From Micrococcales bacterium (lineage in GTDB: Bacteria; Actinomycetota; Actinomycetes; Actinomycetales; Microbacteriaceae), in contig CANGBK010000005.1 of assembly GCA_947452235.1 (NCBI GenBank), positions 1 to 49,947 of the forward strand: a DNA stretch of 49,947 nucleotides. The letters are read 5' to 3'. The position numbers and the translations under genes are program-made. This document shows, piece after piece, positions 36,339 through 45,049 of this stretch. Position 1 is the first letter of the stretch. Each line of letters starts with the position of its first letter. The notes beneath the pieces are model-generated. The model did no database searches. It was not told the DNA's origin and saw only the letters and a program-made list of their open reading frames with translations.

Positions 36339-36803
36339 ATGACAACACTAACTACCGGCTCTAAAGCCCCTGCAATCAAACTAAAGAACCAAGACGAAAA
36401 GCTAGTATCTTTGGCGGAATTCAAAGGTAAGAAAGTTATCGTCTACTTCTATCCAGCAGCAGCCACCCCTGGGTGCACCAAGCAAGCCTGTGACTTCCAA
36501 GAGAACATGAGTGTTCTGAAGAAGGCTGGCTATGTTGTTTTGGGCGTCTCACCAGATCTTCCAGCTAAGCTAACCAAGTTCCGCAAGGATGAGGGTCTAA
36601 AGTTCGACATGCTAAGCGATCCTGACATGAAGGTCATCAAGGCTTATGGTGCTTTTGGTGAGAAGAGCATGTATGGGAAGGTCTATGAAGGTTTGCTTCG
36701 TTCAACTTTCGTTATTGGTGAGAACGGCAAGATCGAACATGCTCTATACAACGTGAAAGCCACTGGTCACGTTGCCATGTTGCGTAAATTGCTTGAGGTT
36801 TAA
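36339..36803 (+). CDS. bcp: Thioredoxin-dependent peroxiredoxin, Bcp/PrxQ type
   Basis: 154 residues. The peroxidatic cysteine is C46 in TPGCTKQAC, and the second cysteine C51, five residues later, is the resolving cysteine of PrxQ-type Bcp. Reduction of hydrogen peroxide and organic peroxides with thioredoxin as donor is the family role. The usual TPGCT motif is kept (YPAAATPGCT). Cytoplasmic. Its stop overlaps the convergent membrane-protein gene by 4 bases. Confidence 0.92.
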   Translation: MTTLTTGSKAPAIKLKNQDEKLVSLAEFKGKKVIVYFYPAAATPGCTKQACDFQENMSVLKKAGYVVLGVSPDLPAKLTKFRKDEGLKFDMLSDPDMKVIKAYGAFGEKSMYGKVYEGLLRSTFVIGENGKIEHALYNVKATGHVAMLRKLLEV

Positions 36804-37186
36804 TCTCTGTTTTCTAGTGTTGCTGCCACTATTTGCTTATTGAATAGTGTCAGCAATACTGCAACAGATGGCACTGCCATCAAAAGTCCTAGTGGAATGC
36901 TAGCTTCAAAAGTTCCACCTGCAATGGTCAACTGAATTAGTTGCCAAAAAACTCCTGCGCTTCTAGCCCAACGTTTATTTCTAACTATTGCTTTAGCTGC
37001 CAGGGTTAACCAGATGGCTGCGCCACCAGTAAGAACTGCCATAGCTGAATCTGTTAGTAATGCTTTAGCAGATCCTGAAATCATCGACCAAATTATGACG
37101 GCTGTTGCCACATACAAAAATGCGGCTTCCAGAATATAGGCGATTGCTAGGCCCTTCAGGGTCCTTGAAACGTTCAACTTAGGCAT
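36800..37186 (-). CDS. Four-helix membrane protein of unknown function
   Basis: 128 residues, about four hydrophobic segments (about 12-34, 44-66, 78-92 and 99-115). It has no motifs I can assign. A leaderless-type -10 precedes it, and it lies between bcp (convergent) and whiB1 (divergent). Confidence 0.65.
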   Translation of the reverse strand: MPKLNVSRTLKGLAIAYILEAAFLYVATAVIIWSMISGSAKALLTDSAMAVLTGGAAIWLTLAAKAIVRNKRWARSAGVFWQLIQLTIAGGTFEASIPLGLLMAVPSVAVLLTLFNKQIVAATLENRD

Positions 37187-37193
37187 AACATCA

Positions 37194-37199
37194 AGCCTA
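37194..37199 (-). promoter_or_regulatory. -10 box TAGGCT of leaderless membrane protein gene
   Basis: On the minus strand TAGGCT is followed by TGATGTT (7 bases) and the ATG at 37186. Confidence 0.55.
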
Positions 37200-37205
37200 A
37201 ATGGG

Positions 37206-37303
37206 GTATTTACAAACCAGGCTCGCTGTGGGAAAATTGTCTAGTCGCGGTCGCGAACTAAAAACTCAGAATGACCCGATTTACGTATTTGCTCTGTAAA
37301 TAC
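37206..37303. repeat. Long-range inverted repeat upstream of whiB1
   Basis: GTATTTACA at 37206-37214 and TGTAAATAC at 37295-37303 are exact reverse complements, 80 bases apart, and pairing continues over GG/CC with one mismatch. TACGTA lies between (37282-37287). The second arm lies 29 bases before the whiB1 ATG, near the expected promoter. It could be a pair of regulator sites; there is no direct evidence. Confidence 0.35.
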
Positions 37304-37332
37304 TCCAGATTCGATCTAAGGAACATGAATAT

Positions 37333-37587
37333 ATGGAACTGCCATGGCTAACAGAAGCTCGCTGCCGAACAGAAGATCCAGAACTGTTCTTTCCAGTGGG
37401 AAATACTGGCCCTGCAGTTGAACAGATCGAGCAAGCCAAGAGCATTTGCCGTGAATGTAAAGTAACCACAAACTGTCTTGAATATGCAATCAAAGAGAAC
37501 CAAGACAATGGTGTTTGGGGCGGTCTATCTGAAGATGAGCGTAAGTCGCTAAAGCGCAAGTATGCTCGTGCACGCCGCTCGGCTTAA
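37333..37587 (+). CDS. whiB1: WhiB-family transcriptional regulator, WhiB1-like
   Basis: 84 residues with four iron-sulfur cysteines C11, C39, C42 and C48 and the GVWGG turn (60-64) followed by a basic C-terminus. The pattern DPELFFPVGNTGPA and the length are those of mycobacterial WhiB1, an essential Fe-S protein that reacts with nitric oxide and binds sigma-A. The neighbouring convergent gene is a PdtaS-type kinase, as in mycobacteria (Rv3219/Rv3220c). AAGGA lies 10 bases before the ATG. Its stop overlaps pdtaS by 4 bases. Confidence 0.9.
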   Translation: MELPWLTEARCRTEDPELFFPVGNTGPAVEQIEQAKSICRECKVTTNCLEYAIKENQDNGVWGGLSEDERKSLKRKYARARRSA

Positions 37588-39065
37588 GCTAACGGAACCT
37601 CAACCGAAACAGTTGTTCCTGCAGTCTTATCTGCAATGAAATCAATCTTGCCTCTAAGTTCACCTTCAACAAGTGTCTTAACAATCTGAGTTCCAAGACC
37701 AGCCAAAACTCTATCTTCGGCTAGCCCCACCCCATCGTCAGCGACGCTGATCATAAGTTTTTTAGCTTTGCGCGAAGCTGTCACGGTTAGGTGACCGGTC
37801 TTGTTTGCAAGTCCATGCTCATAGGCATTGGTAACGATCTCAGTTAGAACAACAGCCAGCGGTGTTGCTATTTCACTAGGAAGTCTTCCAAACTTACCTA
37901 TACGCAGGTTAGTGACCCTAGCGTTATAAGCAGCCGCTAATTCAGCAACCATTGCGATGATTCGATCGAAAACCTCATCAAAGTTCACGTCCTGAGCTAA
38001 ACCTTCAGACAGTGAGTCATGAACAACAGCAATGGCTGCCACCCGTCTCTCCGCATCAGATAGGGCTTCAAGGGTTTCAGGTGATTTACTTCTACGCCCC
38101 TGGATGCGAAGCAAAGAAGCAACTGTCTGGAGATTGTTTTTCACTCTGTGGTGAATCTCACGAATGGTTGCATCTTTAGTGATCAGCTCTCGTTCTTGAC
38201 GTCTAAGTTCTGTCACATCACGGCAGAGCAAAATAGCTCCAGTGTGTTCATCACCGTCATAGATAGGTATGGCTCTAACTGATTGAACAGATCCAGCACC
38301 TTCTATATCTGCTCGCCAGGCAACCTTGCCTGAAACCACCATGGGTAGGTTCTCATCGATGTTGTGTTTACCTTTGTTGAGTGAATCTGTGATGTCAACC
38401 AAACGTCGACCTTCCATCTCACCTTCAACACCTAGTTTGTGAAAAGCAGAAATACCGTTAGGTGACGAAAACACAACAGCACCCTGAGCATCCAAATGCA
38501 AAAGCCCGTCGTTCACACGAGGTGCACCTCTTCTAGGTGCACTCTGCTCCGAAAACATTGGGTAGCTACCGTAGGTGACCATCTCGAGTAACTTATCGCC
38601 CAACCCAGCAAGATTTATTCTGGTCTTATTAGGAGCTGCTGCTTCAACCAGGTTTGTGTGTTTAGTAACAACGGCTATAGGTGAAGGTGTAATGTCTTTA
38701 CCGCTTTTGAAGTTCAATCTTCTAAAAACAGGAATAGCACTTAGTCTCGCGGGAACGCCTTGGTACTCATCTAGTTGACCGTATTCGACTATTTCACCTG
38801 TTGCGTATGCTTCAGAAACCAGGTTGGCCCAAGCCTTTTCAACTTGCTTACCTGTGATGTCCCTATAGAAAACTGTTGCAGCACTCGAAGGTCTAGCGTG
38901 ACCGGCAGCAATAAACCCGCCTTTGCCATCTGGAATCCAGAGAACAAGATCAGCGAAACTCAGATCTGCAATAACCTGCCAGTCGGCAACAAGAGCATGA
39001 AGCCATTCGATGTCAGGAGCATGATCTTGACCATGTTGCTTCATTAGATCTGAAAGTGTGGACAC
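37584..39065 (-). CDS. pdtaS: PdtaS-like sensor histidine kinase
   Basis: 493 residues. The N-terminal part (about 1-150) is the GAF-like sensor of this family, the middle (about 185-290) a PAS-like domain, and the C-terminus a HisKA_2/HATPase pair with H-box EIHHRVKNNLQTVASLLRIQ (305-306 HH). It is expected to phosphorylate an ANTAR-domain RNA-binding response regulator (PdtaR), which is not encoded here. Likely cytoplasmic, no transmembrane segment. It starts 1 base after the CpaE-like gene stop. Confidence 0.87.
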   Translation of the reverse strand: MSTLSDLMKQHGQDHAPDIEWLHALVADWQVIADLSFADLVLWIPDGKGGFIAAGHARPSSAATVFYRDITGKQVEKAWANLVSEAYATGEIVEYGQLDEYQGVPARLSAIPVFRRLNFKSGKDITPSPIAVVTKHTNLVEAAAPNKTRINLAGLGDKLLEMVTYGSYPMFSEQSAPRRGAPRVNDGLLHLDAQGAVVFSSPNGISAFHKLGVEGEMEGRRLVDITDSLNKGKHNIDENLPMVVSGKVAWRADIEGAGSVQSVRAIPIYDGDEHTGAILLCRDVTELRRQERELITKDATIREIHHRVKNNLQTVASLLRIQGRRSKSPETLEALSDAERRVAAIAVVHDSLSEGLAQDVNFDEVFDRIIAMVAELAAAYNARVTNLRIGKFGRLPSEIATPLAVVLTEIVTNAYEHGLANKTGHLTVTASRKAKKLMISVADDGVGLAEDRVLAGLGTQIVKTLVEGELRGKIDFIADKTAGTTVSVEVPLA

Positions 39066-39992
39066 CTAAGAAAGTTTAGCCACGCTCGGTGCGTTTCTCG
39101 AAGTCAGCATAACTATTTTGGCTAACTCATCGATAGCTTTCCTAGCTGGTGAAGAGCGTTTGAGTAGCGTCAGCGGTAAACCATTTCTAAGACTCTTCTC
39201 GAAATTCTCTGGTTCGTAAGGAACAAAGCAATCAATTCTTAGTCTGGCGAGACGTTCATAACTAGTAATCAAATCTGCTTTAGCATCTGGTCCTAGTGCA
39301 CTTGTTCTAAATTTGTTCACAACAACCAAAGGTTCCACGGTTGAACCAACCTCATGCAAGTAATCCAACGCTTCAAGAAAGCGCTTTGCGGCTACCGGAT
39401 CGCATCCCGAAACAACAATAAGCTTGCTTGCCTTGGCTAAAACATCTCTAAGCAGAAAGTCCCTATCCGCCTCCCCTATAGAAGGGTGAATCAGAGAGTT
39501 GCTAGACCTTGTTGCGACTGGCAAATCCAGGATCACATGATCCACAAAGCCTTTAATAGCTTCAAGTAGTTTCTCTAGACGCTCTGGGCTAACTTCACTC
39601 CAACGATTTGGATTAGCTAAACCAGGCAACAAAACAAGTTCCTGCCTGCCCAGAGAGATGGTTACTGTTAGCCTCTGAAACTCTTGGTAGCTGAGTCTTC
39701 CTTGTTCTGCTAATCGCAGCAAAGCAGATAACCCTGCTGGTGTGTCAACTAGCCCCAAATGCAGAGCCAAGGAAGGTGCCAAGGTGTTCAGGTCAGCCAG
39801 AAGAACCTTCTGCCCACTTAGTGCCAACTCAGTTGCCAGGTTGATTGCCAACGTACTCACTCCAGGAGATCCTAATCCCGACCAACAAGCAATCACGTTC
39901 AGTGGATAGATGGTCTTAGCTGGAGTAACAGAATGACTTTCGGTTACCACAGCTAAATGTGACGGTCTATTTCTGATCATCGTTGTGCTCAT
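39066..39992 (-). CDS. CpaE/MinD-like ATPase fold protein without Walker lysines
   Basis: 308 residues. The fold is MinD/ParA type: a phosphate loop at 39-47, then LADLN (Walker A' region) and later VNKF. The deviant Walker A motif KGGxGK(T/S) reads LGSPGVST, so both the signature lysine and the P-loop lysine are missing, which should impair ATP hydrolysis. Such actinobacterial proteins are annotated as CpaE-like or septum-site proteins. It is translationally linked to the SAF-domain gene (4-base overlap), without any Flp-pilus genes nearby. Confidence 0.75.
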   Translation of the reverse strand: MSTTMIRNRPSHLAVVTESHSVTPAKTIYPLNVIACWSGLGSPGVSTLAINLATELALSGQKVLLADLNTLAPSLALHLGLVDTPAGLSALLRLAEQGRLSYQEFQRLTVTISLGRQELVLLPGLANPNRWSEVSPERLEKLLEAIKGFVDHVILDLPVATRSSNSLIHPSIGEADRDFLLRDVLAKASKLIVVSGCDPVAAKRFLEALDYLHEVGSTVEPLVVVNKFRTSALGPDAKADLITSYERLARLRIDCFVPYEPENFEKSLRNGLPLTLLKRSSPARKAIDELAKIVMLTSRNAPSVAKLS

Positions 39993-40606
39993 CGCGCTAG
40001 CACCGCAATAACGACTTGCTTCTGAGCTATCGCATTCACAACTGATCGAACTTCTGCGGGGCTAACACAAAGCTCAATGGTTTGAACATTTTGGCTAAGT
40101 GCATCGGTTGCGGTTGCACTATTGAGAAGTTCGGATGCTGTGAGTATTTGAACCGGAATAGTGCCATTAGAAACACTTGAATCGGCGGCCCAAACATTCA
40201 AGAGATCGCCTTTATGGATTCCGCTGTTCAGGCTCATACCTAGATTTAGTTTCATGGCAACACAGCTGGATTGCACTTCAGGTACGACGGCTGAAACCGG
40301 GATGAGCTCCCCAGCTCTTACAGGTTTTGAAATAAACCATGAGGTCATCTTGCTATCGGCAGGAATGTATTTATGTTTTTGATCACCTAGTGAAACCGAA
40401 ACAGTTGTTGAAATAGCTTCACTAAGTTGGGTGAAACTGGTTAGGTCACTTGTTGCAATAAGGTACTGATCCCCTGGGTTCTGATTGCCCACCCCGCTAA
40501 CCCAAACGGCAGCTATCAGAAGACTGAATATGGAAAATAGCAATAATCGGTTTCTTCTAGAACCAATCCTGCTTGCAAGCTTGACCTTGCGGTTACGCTT
40601 TCTCAT
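39989..40606 (-). CDS. SAF-domain protein (CpaB/RcpC-like)
   Basis: About 205 residues from the chosen ATG. A very basic N-terminus precedes one membrane helix (about 19-36), and the rest is extracytoplasmic with a SAF domain, seen in TDLTSFTQLSEAI and the WFISKPVRAGELIPVSAV block, and an RcpC-like second half. The related CpaB protein helps build the Flp pilus outer assembly. Earlier in-frame starts (GTG at 40633, ATG at 40618 and 40612) are open and none has a convincing ribosome-binding site, so the start is uncertain. It overlaps the upstream gene and the CpaE-like gene. Confidence 0.65.
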   Translation of the reverse strand: MRKRNRKVKLASRIGSRRNRLLLFSIFSLLIAAVWVSGVGNQNPGDQYLIATSDLTSFTQLSEAISTTVSVSLGDQKHKYIPADSKMTSWFISKPVRAGELIPVSAVVPEVQSSCVAMKLNLGMSLNSGIHKGDLLNVWAADSSVSNGTIPVQILTASELLNSATATDALSQNVQTIELCVSPAEVRSVVNAIAQKQVVIAVLAR

Positions 40607-41114
40607 CAACATTGCCATCAAGCAATGTTCCACTAATTCTCTTCAGTTCGCTGAGTTTCTCCACAGCAATACTTTTTGTTGAGTAAACAAATACTTGCTG
40701 GTTACCTATCTTCAGCCAACCTTGGTCTACTCCAGAAAGTTCCCCATTTATTTCTGGACTAGGCCAATGAAACTTGAGTTTCAATTGAACTCCAATAAGT
40801 TTTTCTTCGAGCAGCTCTTCAAGAGTTGACCGAGTCCAACTAAGTTCAGCTTTTATTTCCTCAAGAGTTATGGCGTGAATGCTTCGACCTGGTATCAACA
40901 ACCAGGTCATGTCCTGGGTGAAGCCAGCAACGAAATCCTTTCCAGCGATTGGGGCTCTAAGCACCACCGAACTTTGTTCCTGATTTAGGTACGAGACTCG
41001 GATCAGTTTTGCTTTTGGTTTCGCAGAAACCTGTTTAGTTAGGGACTGGAAATATCCTTGGGCTTCAAGGTCTTCTATGGTAGCTTCAATGTTCATTTGG
41101 ATAGTTTCGGCCAT
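40593..41114 (-). CDS. Protein of unknown function
   Basis: 173 residues, soluble. I cannot assign a family. The N-terminal 30 residues contain a helix, the middle is mixed beta, and a helical stretch with Glu-rich sequence (IKAELSWTRSTLEELLEEK, about 87-105) follows. No signal peptide. It overlaps the SAF-domain gene by about 14 bases and is divergent from the Rv3235-family gene. An in-frame ATG at 41096 is an alternative start. Because it is coupled to the SAF and CpaE-like genes it probably works with them. Confidence 0.6.
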   Translation of the reverse strand: MAETIQMNIEATIEDLEAQGYFQSLTKQVSAKPKAKLIRVSYLNQEQSSVVLRAPIAGKDFVAGFTQDMTWLLIPGRSIHAITLEEIKAELSWTRSTLEELLEEKLIGVQLKLKFHWPSPEINGELSGVDQGWLKIGNQQVFVYSTKSIAVEKLSELKRISGTLLDGNVDEKA

Positions 41115-41199
41115 TGGGCAAGGATTGATAACAATCTGTCCACAGGTAGTGTTCCCAGTTATGCGAATGGTCTTTTATTGTGTATCTTGTGTTTTAGTC

Positions 41200-41658
41200 A
41201 TGTCGGGGGGAAGTTATTTAGCAATGGCAACGCAATCAAAAACTGGGGCAAAACGTAAAGTTTCAAGCCCAATAGATTCAGATGAATACTTCGGTCTCCA
41301 ATTCCCTTCGAGTGCTTCCCTGGGAGACCCCAAGCCTGTTCTAGCCTTCTTAGCACAAGCTGTAATTGAGACCATCGCTGGCATTAGAGACATAGAACAT
41401 AGCGCTAGATGGCTCACTGACGGTGTTTATCAGCAACTAAGACTCAAGGCCACAGAAGCATCTAGAGCCAGGGCACAGAGCCAAGCCAAGATCCTTAGGC
41501 CCAACCTTGCCATAGGGAAAATAACCACGTTTAGCCCAAGAGATGGCGTGATTGAGGGCGTTGTTGTGGTGCACAACCAAGGCAGAGCTAGAGCCGTTGC
41601 CATCCGCTTAGAAGGCTATAACGGCCGCTGGAGGGCTAAAACCCTAGCGGTGCTATAA
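41200..41658 (+). CDS. Rv3235-family protein
   Basis: About 152 residues. The conserved core starts at DEYFGLQFPSSASLGDPKPV, then LAQAVIETIAGIRDIEHSARWLTDGVY, and ends in RDGVIEGVVVVHNQGRARAVAIRLEGYNGRWRAKTLAVL, which agrees well with the small actinobacterial family found upstream of secA. The function is unknown. An in-frame ATG at 41224 is equally plausible; no start here has a clear ribosome-binding site. It converges on secA. Confidence 0.75.
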   Translation: MSGGSYLAMATQSKTGAKRKVSSPIDSDEYFGLQFPSSASLGDPKPVLAFLAQAVIETIAGIRDIEHSARWLTDGVYQQLRLKATEASRARAQSQAKILRPNLAIGKITTFSPRDGVIEGVVVVHNQGRARAVAIRLEGYNGRWRAKTLAVL

Positions 41659-41663
41659 GCCTT

Positions 41664-44300
41664 TTACTTCTTGAAGAAAGCGCTACCTGGTCCCTCATCA
41701 GCCTTAGGCTTCTGGATTCCAGGACCTTTGATCTCGGTATCTCCAGATTCGCTTGGAGCTGAGAAGGTTAGGTTGCTTGGAGCAACAGCCTGAGGTTGAG
41801 ATTCAACTTGAACATCCAGGTTGAATAGGAAACCAATGGATTCTTCCTTGATTGCACCCATCATCTGGTTGAACATGTTGTATCCCTCACGCTGGTATTC
41901 AACCAGAGGGTCACGTTGAGCCATTGCACGAAGACCGATACCTTCTTTCAGGTAATCCATCTCATACAAGTGGTCTCTCCACTTTCTATCTAGAACAGAT
42001 AGAACAACACGACGTTCAAGTTCGTGCATAGCTTCTTCACCTACAGAGTTAGCGCGGTTGGCATATGCAATACGTGCATCAGAGATGATTTCCTTAGTCA
42101 ACCAAGCTCTAGTCAACTTAGATCTTGAACCAGCCTCAGCGAGTACTTCTTCAATAGAAATGCCGATTGGGTAGATAGTCTTTAGGTCATTCCAAAGAGT
42201 TTGAAGATCCCAGTCGCTACCGGCGTTATCGTGAATGTTTGATTCAACAATTGCGGTAACCACATCAACAAGGAAAGCATCAACACGACCGGTTAGATCA
42301 TCACCGGCAAGGATGTGACGGCGGTCCGTGTAGATGGCTTCACGTTGACGGTTTAGAACATCGTCATACTTCAAAACATTCTTACGAATTTCAGCGTTAC
42401 GAGCTTCAACCTGACCTTGAGCGGAAGCAATAGCCTTACTCACAACTCCAGATTCGATAGCCATATCATCAGGAACATTAGATCTGTTCATCAGAGCTGC
42501 AGCAGCACCTGAGTTGAACAATCTCATTAGGTCATCAGTTAGTGATAGGTAGAAACGAGATTCACCAGCATCACCTTGACGACCTGAACGACCACGTAGC
42601 TGGTTGTCGATACGACGAGATTCGTGACGCTCAGTTCCTAGAACATACAAACCACCAACAGCTACAACCTTCTCGGCTTCTAGAGAAACTTGCTCCTTGA
42701 TTTCTGCATAAGTCTTAGCCCAGGCAGCCTCATACTCTTCAGGCTTTTCAACAGAGTCATAGCCCTTCTTAGCTAGAGCTTCATAAGCCAGGTGCTCAGC
42801 GTTACCACCGAGCATGATATCTGTTCCACGGCCAGCCATGTTGGTAGCTACTGTAACCGCACCCAAACGACCTGCCTGCGCAACAATAGAAGCTTCACGA
42901 GCATGGTTCTTAGCGTTTAGAACCTCGTGTCTAACTCCACGCTTGGCTAAAAGCTTAGAAAGGTACTCGCTCTTTTCAACGCTGGTAGTTCCAACCAAGA
43001 TAGGCTGACCGGTTTCGTGACGCTTAGCAATGTCTTCAACAACCATCGCGAATTTCACTGCCTCGTTCTTGTAAATAAGATCTGGCTGATCGATACGAAT
43101 CATTGGCTTGTTAGTTGGAATAGGAACAACACCGAGCTTGTAGGTGCTCATGAATTCTGCAGCTTCAGTTGTTGCTGTACCAGTCATACCGGAAAGCTTT
43201 TTATACATTCTGAAGTAGTTCTGCAAAGTAACTGTTGCCAAAGTCTGGTTCTCAGCTTTAACAGCAACACCTTCTTTAGCTTCAATAGCCTGGTGAATAC
43301 CCTCGTTGTAACGACGGCCATCAAGAATACGACCGGTGTGCTCATCAACGATAAGAACTTCACCGTTCATAACCACATAGTCTTTGTCCTTCTTGAACAG
43401 GGCCTTAGCTCTGATTGAGTTGTTCAAGAATGAAATCAGCGGAGTGTTAGCTGACTCGTAAAGGTTAGAAATACCTAGGTAATCTTCAACCTTAGAAATA
43501 CCTGGCTCCAAAATACCTACGGTGCGCTTCTTCTCGTCAATTTCATAGTCAATTACTGGCTGAAGTTTTTCTGCGATCTTTGCAAACTCGTTAAACCAAC
43601 GGTTAGCTTCACCAGATGAAGGTCCAGAAATAATCAAAGGTGTTCTAGCCTCATCGATCAAGATGGAGTCTACCTCGTCAACGATTGCAAAGAAGTGCTC
43701 GCGCTGAACAAGTTCAGCTGAAGATTGAGCCATGTTGTCTCTTAGATAATCAAAACCAAACTCGTTGTTAGTTCCATAAGTAATGTCACACAGATACTGC
43801 TCACGTCTAACATCTGGGCTCTGGCCAGAAATTATGATTCCTGTTGACATACCTAGGGCACGGTAAACACGGCCCATCAATTCACCTTGGTAACTTGCAA
43901 GATAATCGTTGGTTGTAATCACGTGAACACCGCGACCGGCGATAGCGTTCAAGTAAGCAGGCAGGGTTGCAACCAGAGTCTTACCTTCACCAGTACGCAT
44001 TTCAGCAATGTTGGCAAAGTGCAGAGCTGCACCACCCATCAACTGAACATCGTAAGGTCTTTGACCTAGTGTGCGCTTAGCCGCTTCACGAACAGCAGCG
44101 AAGGCTTCAGGAAGCAAATCATCCAGAGTCTCACCGGCAACGTAACGCTCGCGGAGCAAAGCAGTCTCGTGAAGTAAATCTTCGTCGCTAAGAGCAGAGA
44201 AGTCCTGTTCTAGGCCGTTAACAGCAGTAACAACTGAACGAAGCTTGGCAAGAATCTTGCCTTCACCGGCACGAAGTAAACGGTCGATAATTGACGCCAA
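41664..44300 (-). CDS. secA: Protein translocase motor subunit SecA
   Basis: 878 residues. The DEAD-like ATPase motor: Walker A GEGKT (104-108) in [27 protein letters not shown] as Walker B, and the helicase motif [17 protein letters not shown] in the second half. It drives protein export through SecYEG. The start is set at TTG 44300 because GGAG lies 6 bases upstream and the protein then begins [15 protein letters not shown], as in other SecA proteins; the longer reading to 44312 is rejected. The C-terminus lacks the zinc-binding SEC-C domain, as is usual for actinobacterial SecA1. Confidence 0.95.
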   Translation of the reverse strand: MASIIDRLLRAGEGKILAKLRSVVTAVNGLEQDFSALSDEDLLHETALLRERYVAGETLDDLLPEAFAAVREAAKRTLGQRPYDVQLMGGAALHFANIAEMRTGEGKTLVATLPAYLNAIAGRGVHVITTNDYLASYQGELMGRVYRALGMSTGIIISGQSPDVRREQYLCDITYGTNNEFGFDYLRDNMAQSSAELVQREHFFAIVDEVDSILIDEARTPLIISGPSSGEANRWFNEFAKIAEKLQPVIDYEIDEKKRTVGILEPGISKVEDYLGISNLYESANTPLISFLNNSIRAKALFKKDKDYVVMNGEVLIVDEHTGRILDGRRYNEGIHQAIEAKEGVAVKAENQTLATVTLQNYFRMYKKLSGMTGTATTEAAEFMSTYKLGVVPIPTNKPMIRIDQPDLIYKNEAVKFAMVVEDIAKRHETGQPILVGTTSVEKSEYLSKLLAKRGVRHEVLNAKNHAREASIVAQAGRLGAVTVATNMAGRGTDIMLGGNAEHLAYEALAKKGYDSVEKPEEYEAAWAKTYAEIKEQVSLEAEKVVAVGGLYVLGTERHESRRIDNQLRGRSGRQGDAGESRFYLSLTDDLMRLFNSGAAAALMNRSNVPDDMAIESGVVSKAIASAQGQVEARNAEIRKNVLKYDDVLNRQREAIYTDRRHILAGDDLTGRVDAFLVDVVTAIVESNIHDNAGSDWDLQTLWNDLKTIYPIGISIEEVLAEAGSRSKLTRAWLTKEIISDARIAYANRANSVGEEAMHELERRVVLSVLDRKWRDHLYEMDYLKEGIGLRAMAQRDPLVEYQREGYNMFNQMMGAIKEESIGFLFNLDVQVESQPQAVAPSNLTFSAPSESGDTEIKGPGIQKPKADEGPGSAFFKK

Positions 44301-44370
44301 AGTAAGCTCCAAACGCTATGTGGTCATTCCCTTCCATCTTAGACTGCAAAGGCAAGACCAAACTTGAGCC

Positions 44371-44991
44371 CTATTTAGAGGGCTTTCTAGGCCCAGCATG
44401 GGCAAATACACAGAATCCATGAGCTTCAAGCCCAATATCAGTAAGAGCTTGATGAGCGGCTCTCATGGTGGCCCCAGTAGTCAAAACATCATCTAAGAGA
44501 ACCAGAGGTCCCTGGACTCGAAGGTTAGTCCTAACCCTGAATGCCCCGTTTAGGTTATCTTCCCTTTCTTTAGGACCTAGAAGTACTTGGTCCTTCCTAT
44601 CTCTGGATGACTTGAGAATCTGGCTAACCAAAATTGATTGGTTCCCCCGTGCTAACGCTCTCGCCAACAGCAATGTGTGATCGAAGCCACGCTTACGATA
44701 ATTGGTTGGCGATGAAGGAATTGGAACCAAGGTAACTTCTTCTTGGTATGGCCAGTTCTGCAACATGAATTTGGCCATAAATGGAACTAGAGCTGTGTAA
44801 CTCGTTTCTTTGATGTTCTGAACCAACTTGGAACTTTGATCGTTATAGGAGGTAAAGCTAAAGCCTGATATCTGATCAAGTCTGAATGGATGAAGACTAA
44901 GTTCAAACCCACTTTCACAAGAAGAACAAAGTGCCGAGCCAGTTTTCAAACAGAGAACACAGGGTGTAGGTAATAAGTAATCGAGTAGCAC
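44371..44991 (-). CDS. comF: ComF-family phosphoribosyltransferase-like protein
   Basis: 206 residues. Four N-terminal cysteines (C11, C14, C22, C25) form a zinc-finger-like head, and LLDDVLTTGAT (165-175) is the PRPP-binding motif of type I phosphoribosyltransferases. ComF proteins take part in DNA uptake in naturally competent bacteria, and in actinobacteria the gene sits in this mtrAB-secA neighbourhood without proven competence. The start is GTG directly at the edge of a hairpin, with no clear ribosome-binding site, so it is uncertain. secA follows after about 70 bases. Confidence 0.8.
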   Translation of the reverse strand: MLLDYLLPTPCVLCLKTGSALCSSCESGFELSLHPFRLDQISGFSFTSYNDQSSKLVQNIKETSYTALVPFMAKFMLQNWPYQEEVTLVPIPSSPTNYRKRGFDHTLLLARALARGNQSILVSQILKSSRDRKDQVLLGPKEREDNLNGAFRVRTNLRVQGPLVLLDDVLTTGATMRAAHQALTDIGLEAHGFCVFAHAGPRKPSK

Positions 44992-45015
44992 TAAATAACT
45001 ATGAAGGTTATTTAG
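44991..45015 (-). repeat. Hairpin at the comF start
   Basis: CTAAATAAC (44991-44999) and GTTATTTAG (45007-45015) are exact reverse complements with a 7-base loop, directly before the comF GTG on the minus strand. It could terminate mtrB transcripts, but no U-tract follows, or affect initiation of comF. Confidence 0.45.
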
Positions 45016-45049
45016 AACATTGTTTCAACTAAACAGTTTTTGTTGAAAA

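Noticed and set aside
43017-43418. 133-codon open frame opposite secA
   Set aside because: It lies inside secA on the other strand, with Cys- and Asn-rich composition not typical of a real protein and no initiation signals.
44301-44312. Longer SecA start at 44312
   Set aside because: It would add four residues before [15 protein letters not shown], and GGAG lies 6 bases before the TTG at 44300 but inside the longer reading.
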